This document shows, piece after piece, positions 60,590-64,000 of a stretch of 64,000 nucleotides of DNA. The notes below the pieces were generated by a model that saw only the letters and a list, made by a program, of their open reading frames with translations, made no database searches and was not told the origin of the DNA. The position numbers and the translations under genes are program-made. Positions within the stretch are counted from its first letter, which is position 1. Every line of letters starts with the position of its first letter. Source of the stretch: Tolypeutes matacus. Lineage: Eukaryota; Chordata; Mammalia; Cingulata; Chlamyphoridae. Where the stretch lies: the NCBI GenBank assembly GCA_026826555.1, contig JAKSZT010054458.1, forward strand, positions 1,964,425 through 2,028,424. Reading direction: 5' to 3'.

Positions 60590-61530
60590 ACTCCTTCTGT
60601 CATCACAGTACCAACAAAATGCTTCAAAAATATAAATAAATATTGGTGGGGACGTTTTCATCAGGCTGTGAACCACATATACAATAAATGCCTGTTTTGT
60701 CAACAGGATAACCTGGGAAAAACCCATCCCAGTTGATAGAGGTTATACACCACCACCCGCTGGCTCCTTTAAGCATTTACATCTAGACTTCATTTCAAAT
60801 GCTATCCAGCATGAACTATAACCACGTCCTCGTCTGTTTATTCTCTGAATGAACAGAGGCCTTTCCTTGTAAGGCAGATGCTATAACAGATGCTAAACAC
60901 AGCTTTTAGAAAATGTATTCCCTGCCTGGGGAATGCCTTCAATTATTTCTAGTAACCAAGAAACTCATTTTATTGAGCAGGTCACTAAAGATCTAACTTA
61001 GATTCTACAAACAGGTTGGCATTGGCGCTGTCCCTTGTCCCTATCACCTTTAATTCTCTGGAAAGGTGCAGAGAACAAATGGCACATGAAAACTTGAAAC
61101 TGTCTAAATTAACTGAGGAAACTAGGTTACCTTGGCCTAAAGTTTTTCCATTGGCCCATATGACCATTTGAAGCATAAACTTTCTCCCTATGAAATTATC
61201 ACTGGAAGTCCTATATCCACTGACCTCCACCTTGATCCCCTGCTTTCCCAGTAGTAGATAACTCAATATTGTAAATATCTAATGATTTATGCCAAAGGTT
61301 ATGTTCAACAGGTGAGGAGCATTTCCAGATCTGAATCTCTCTCAAACTCCTCATACCCTAACCTCTGGTGATTGGAAATAATGGAAGCGACATCAAGGAA
61401 GGGACCTTACCATGTACTCTTAACTTCTGACAAACTAGAAGGGATTGAACCTTGAGTTCACATCTCACAATGTAAACAGGCTCCCTTTCAAAGAGAGGAC
61501 CAGTGACCAAATCAGGGAAATACAACTAAA
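60590..61530 (+). pseudogene. Integrase relic
   Basis: Resumes the provirus after the L1. A His-x-x-x-x-His stretch precedes a Cys-x-x-Cys at 60689-60700, the N-terminal zinc-binding fold of integrase. The catalytic core is expected at 60780-61100 ('...catttacatctagacttcat...' gives the Leu-Asp-Phe of the first acidic motif). Stops are frequent. Integrase would insert viral DNA; this copy is not functional. Confidence 0.65.
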
Positions 61531-61540
61531 ATTTAACAGG

Positions 61541-62985
61541 ATGAGAAGTATGGCTTCATGAGGGGGACAGCTTCTGCCCAAGATCATGTTCCTGTCATAT
61601 TCCTTATCATATTACTTCTTATAATCATTGTTGCATTTTTCTTGTTTCCACACCCGTTTTGCATACCTTTTCCATCTTGCTTGGAAAATGTTACCACCAA
61701 AGATGTTTAAACTATTCCTGTTTGTATCTTCTTTCCTCTTCGCCATCATGGCCTGGAAAGACAATGATGTCATTCACTTTTCCCAGGCCATTGCAAAAGG
61801 AGGGGGAATCTGGCTGCTGGATCTGCCAGCACAAACCTTGATCTTGTTATGATCCAGGGGATCCTGTTGTCCTGCCAGTGACAACTTTTTTAGGTCTTCC
61901 AAATGCCACTATGTCTTACAATCAAGGTAGCAAAATCACTCATATTTATGGTGTCAGGCTATTACATTCACCCATGCCTCATTTTAACTTCACAAATGTA
62001 AAAGATCAGGCTTATTCCCTGATGTCCATATTCATTATGCGTTAACACATGATTGGTCCAGAGATTACTCTTACTACAATACCAATTGTCATATCATTGA
62101 TCCAAGAGACCTGATGGGATGCTCCTGTTATGTATAATGCATTTTATAATGTTTAAAAAATGACAGTTTGGCTCATTTTAGATATTGGATAGTGTGACAA
62201 TTCCGTAAGCAACAAATGGTTAGGAACAACCAACTCAAGCATTCCCTGAACGTATAATGAAACCCTCATTCGTATTCTACACTTAACTTTGGGTTATATT
62301 TTTATCAGCCAGGACAATGTGGATTGGGTCTCTTAGTAGTTCCCTTTGAAATTTACAAGTCCAAATCCTCACACTGACTGCCTCACTCAATTTATATTCC
62401 TGAACCAAATGTGAGTTGCTTGGGTGTCATTGATGCTGGCTGGGGATCCTTCGTTGGACTTTTATTTCCTTGGTTAGGAGTTAACATAAATGGATATATG
62501 ATCAGAAATCTATCTATTACAGTTGGAGAAATTGCTGAGTCCACTGCAAAAGCTATTGCTGCACCTCAAAAATCTTTGGATTCTTTAGCTAGAATTATTT
62601 TTGGTAATTGAGTTGCACTTGACTACTTGCTGGCCGAGAAAGTTTGTGCTGTTATCAATACCACCTGCTGTACCTAGATACATACTTCTGGGGAAGTTAA
62701 AACACAGTAGCATGAAATAGTCAAATAGGCCTTATGGTTCAAGCAAGTAAGTCCTTCCTCAGGATCATTCTTTCATCTCTTTGATATCAGTTGGTTTGGT
62801 TCCTGGAGGTCTTGCCTCAGAAGGATATTCCAAACATTGGACATTTTACTACTCATAGTCATCATAACTCCCTGATGTGCTGTATCCTCTCAAACGTTTT
62901 AAATGGTTGTACCCAGACATCTTGCCAAATGATGTCCATGCACCCAGAATGACAGAAGTGAGAAGAACAAAAAAGACCAACTCCT
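61541..62985 (+). pseudogene. Envelope relic (surface and transmembrane parts)
   Basis: An ATG at 61541 is followed within six codons by a stop, so the frame is broken at once. The surface part (to about 62400) has scattered short frames. The transmembrane part is clearer: an open stretch 62411-62611 with a hydrophobic, Gly-rich segment then a heptad-like region, and just after an in-frame stop at about 62608, a Cys-x6-Cys-Cys-type segment (62640-62675) preceded by the immunosuppressive-type region of class I transmembrane proteins. This supports a gammaretrovirus-like env. Not functional. Confidence 0.7.
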
Positions 62986-63103
62986 TGACGTCTGTAACCT
63001 AGAGTTAATCATCTATAAGAGCAGTCTAGAGCCAGCAGATTGGAACTGAGAGTTGCACTGATACCTTAAATTTTGATCTCAGCCCCAAGCTGAGGGCTGG
63101 ATC

Positions 63104-63116
63104 AAAAGGGAGAAAC
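63104..63116 (+). other. Polypurine tract
   Basis: AAAAGGGAGAAAC directly before the 3' LTR start at 63117. The 12 purines followed by one C are the plus-strand primer site expected at this place. Confidence 0.8.
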
Positions 63117-63505
63117 TGACAAATAAAATCTATAGGCATAACATGGAGGTGCCTGTGCTAATCCCCACATCAGCAAAAACAAAAAGTTAAGCAAGTTTCT
63201 GTCTCCTGTAGATGCTTGGCTCACCCAGAAATCAGAATTTATATACAGACAATCAATTATCGCCAGCTTACTTCCTCATTCTTATATCAGCCACATTCCA
63301 CATTCCTAAGCAACCACTTGTTCTGCACTAACCAATAGAAATTCTCTACTGAGGTACTTGCATATTCTGCCTATAAAAATTGTTGCTCTCTTGGTTCAGT
63401 GGACCTCCTCTCTGCCTCCTGGCGATCGGAATCTCTCCAATTCATGAATTGATTCAATAAAACTCTGAAATCTAACCAAATATTGCTCAAGTTTTTATTT
63501 TAACA
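63117..63505 (+). repeat. 3' LTR of the provirus
   Basis: 389 bases, TGACAAATAAAATC...TTTTAACA. It has a TATAAAA box (63372-63378), CCAAT-like motif in 'ctaaccaatagaa', and AATAAA in 'gattcaataaaactct'. It matches the 5' LTR in order, with an extra about 20-base segment around 63280-63305 (a partial duplicate of 'cattcctaagcaacc' context). Followed by AAGC, the target duplication. Confidence 0.9.
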
Positions 63506-63705
63506 AAGCTGAGGGATGCCAAGAATTGCCGGCAGCCACCAGAAGCTAGGAGAGCGGCATGGAATTCATTCTCCCTCACAGCCACCAGAAGGAAACAATC
63601 CTCCCTGCCAACACCTTCATTTTGTACTTTTGGCCTCCAGAACTGTTGTTTAAAACCCTTCAGTTTGTGGTAATTTGTTATGTCAGCTCTGGGAAATTAA
63701 TACAT
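63506..63705 (+). repeat. Older LTR-like element, right part
   Basis: Continues the element interrupted at 52031: '...gccggcagccaccagaagct...', '...caccttcattttgtactttt...', 'ggcctccagaactgttg', '...ttgtggtaatttgttatgtc...', ends '...gggaaattaatacat'. This is the standard 3' part of a common mammalian LTR-type repeat. Confidence 0.85.
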
Positions 63706-64000
63706 AAACAATCAAATATTGCCTAGTCTGATTCATCCAATGTTTAGGCATTTGCAGTAAAGTATTCAAAATTTTAAGCATACATTTATATATGAATCTA
63801 AGGGTTCTTAATAAAATTGACCAATTATGCAGAATCTCAGTTTGCAAATCATGTAGAACTGGACTTGATTGATTGAAGTAGCTGGAGAAAATAAGAGCCT
63901 TTCCCATTCAGCCTACTCCAATCCCATTTCCTACACCATGACAGACCTTAAAGCATCTCTTAGTGACAGAGTTGAAACAGCTGTTCTACTTAGTATCACC
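63706..64000. other. Nothing recognised
   Basis: AT-rich end of the window. The minus frame 63683-63907 has no domain. Confidence 0.4.

Larger units (their letters stand above)
52032..63505 (+). mobile_element. Endogenous retrovirus, class I-like, decayed provirus
   Basis: A provirus of about 11.5 kb including later insertions. Seen directly: paired LTRs (52032-about 52385 plus 53745-53756, and 63117-63505), a 4-bp duplication AAGC (52028-52031, 63506-63509), a PBS, relics of gag, protease, reverse transcriptase, RNase H, integrase and env in the usual order, and a polypurine tract. The 4-bp duplication and the style of the RT and env match gammaretrovirus-like (class I) elements. The LTRs differ at roughly a fifth to a quarter of positions by eye, so the insertion is old. 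Three later insertions break it. All coding parts carry stops or altered key residues, so it cannot make functional protein. Confidence 0.9.

Noticed and set aside
1..64000. CRISPR arrays, operons or other prokaryotic systems
   Set aside because: No spaced direct repeats or dense coding; all repeat families point to a mammalian genome.

Overview
The window looks like non-coding DNA from a placental mammal, most likely a xenarthran (sloth or armadillo lineage). The clues are tRNA-derived SINEs at about 1441, 3043-3362, 36077-36485 and 38943-39379. Their tRNA-like heads have box A and box B, and two of them show a second tRNA-like unit, which is the DAS-SINE style known from Xenarthra. Ancient mammal-wide repeats (MIR, L2, hAT-Charlie-type MITEs) and AT-rich, CpG-poor sequence fit this. 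I found no intact protein-coding gene, no convincing exon, no rRNA or functional tRNA gene and no CRISPR array. The species call rests on recalled family features, not a database search.

Layout: 1-8.6 kb holds a SINE cut by a 400-base assembly gap (1501-1900), a second SINE, an antisense L1 3' end, a TTCCC/TTCCG pentamer array, a long ancient repeat (5655-7315) with a MIR inside it, and an antisense LTR. From 8.6 to 28 kb there is mostly unannotated sequence with scattered MIRs, LTR-like elements and MITEs. From 28 to 46 kb there are solo LTRs of a MaLR/ERVL-like kind, several with 5-bp target duplications, L2 remnants hit by SINEs, a relic of a hAT transposase C-terminus (about 41950-42235, minus), and a long near-perfect hairpin at 44401-44492. 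From 46 to 50.6 kb I recognise nothing.

The most structured part is 51760-63705, a nested set of mobile elements. An old LTR-like element was split by a class I (gammaretrovirus-like) endogenous retrovirus, 52032-63505, with paired LTRs, a 4-bp duplication AAGC, a primer-binding site best matching tRNA-Ser(GCT), gag, pro, pol and env relics and a polypurine tract. Its 5' LTR was then split by an antisense L1 3' end, which was itself split by a solo LTR with a CCCCC duplication. The pol region carries another solo LTR (duplication GTCAT) and an L1 ORF2 fragment. The provirus is heavily decayed: stops throughout, and altered key residues in protease and reverse transcriptase.

The best candidates for something undescribed are the 92-nt hairpin at 44401-44492 (microRNA-precursor-like or a palindromic MITE), lying in unique-looking sequence, and the symmetric homeodomain-like inverted repeat at 13059-13081.
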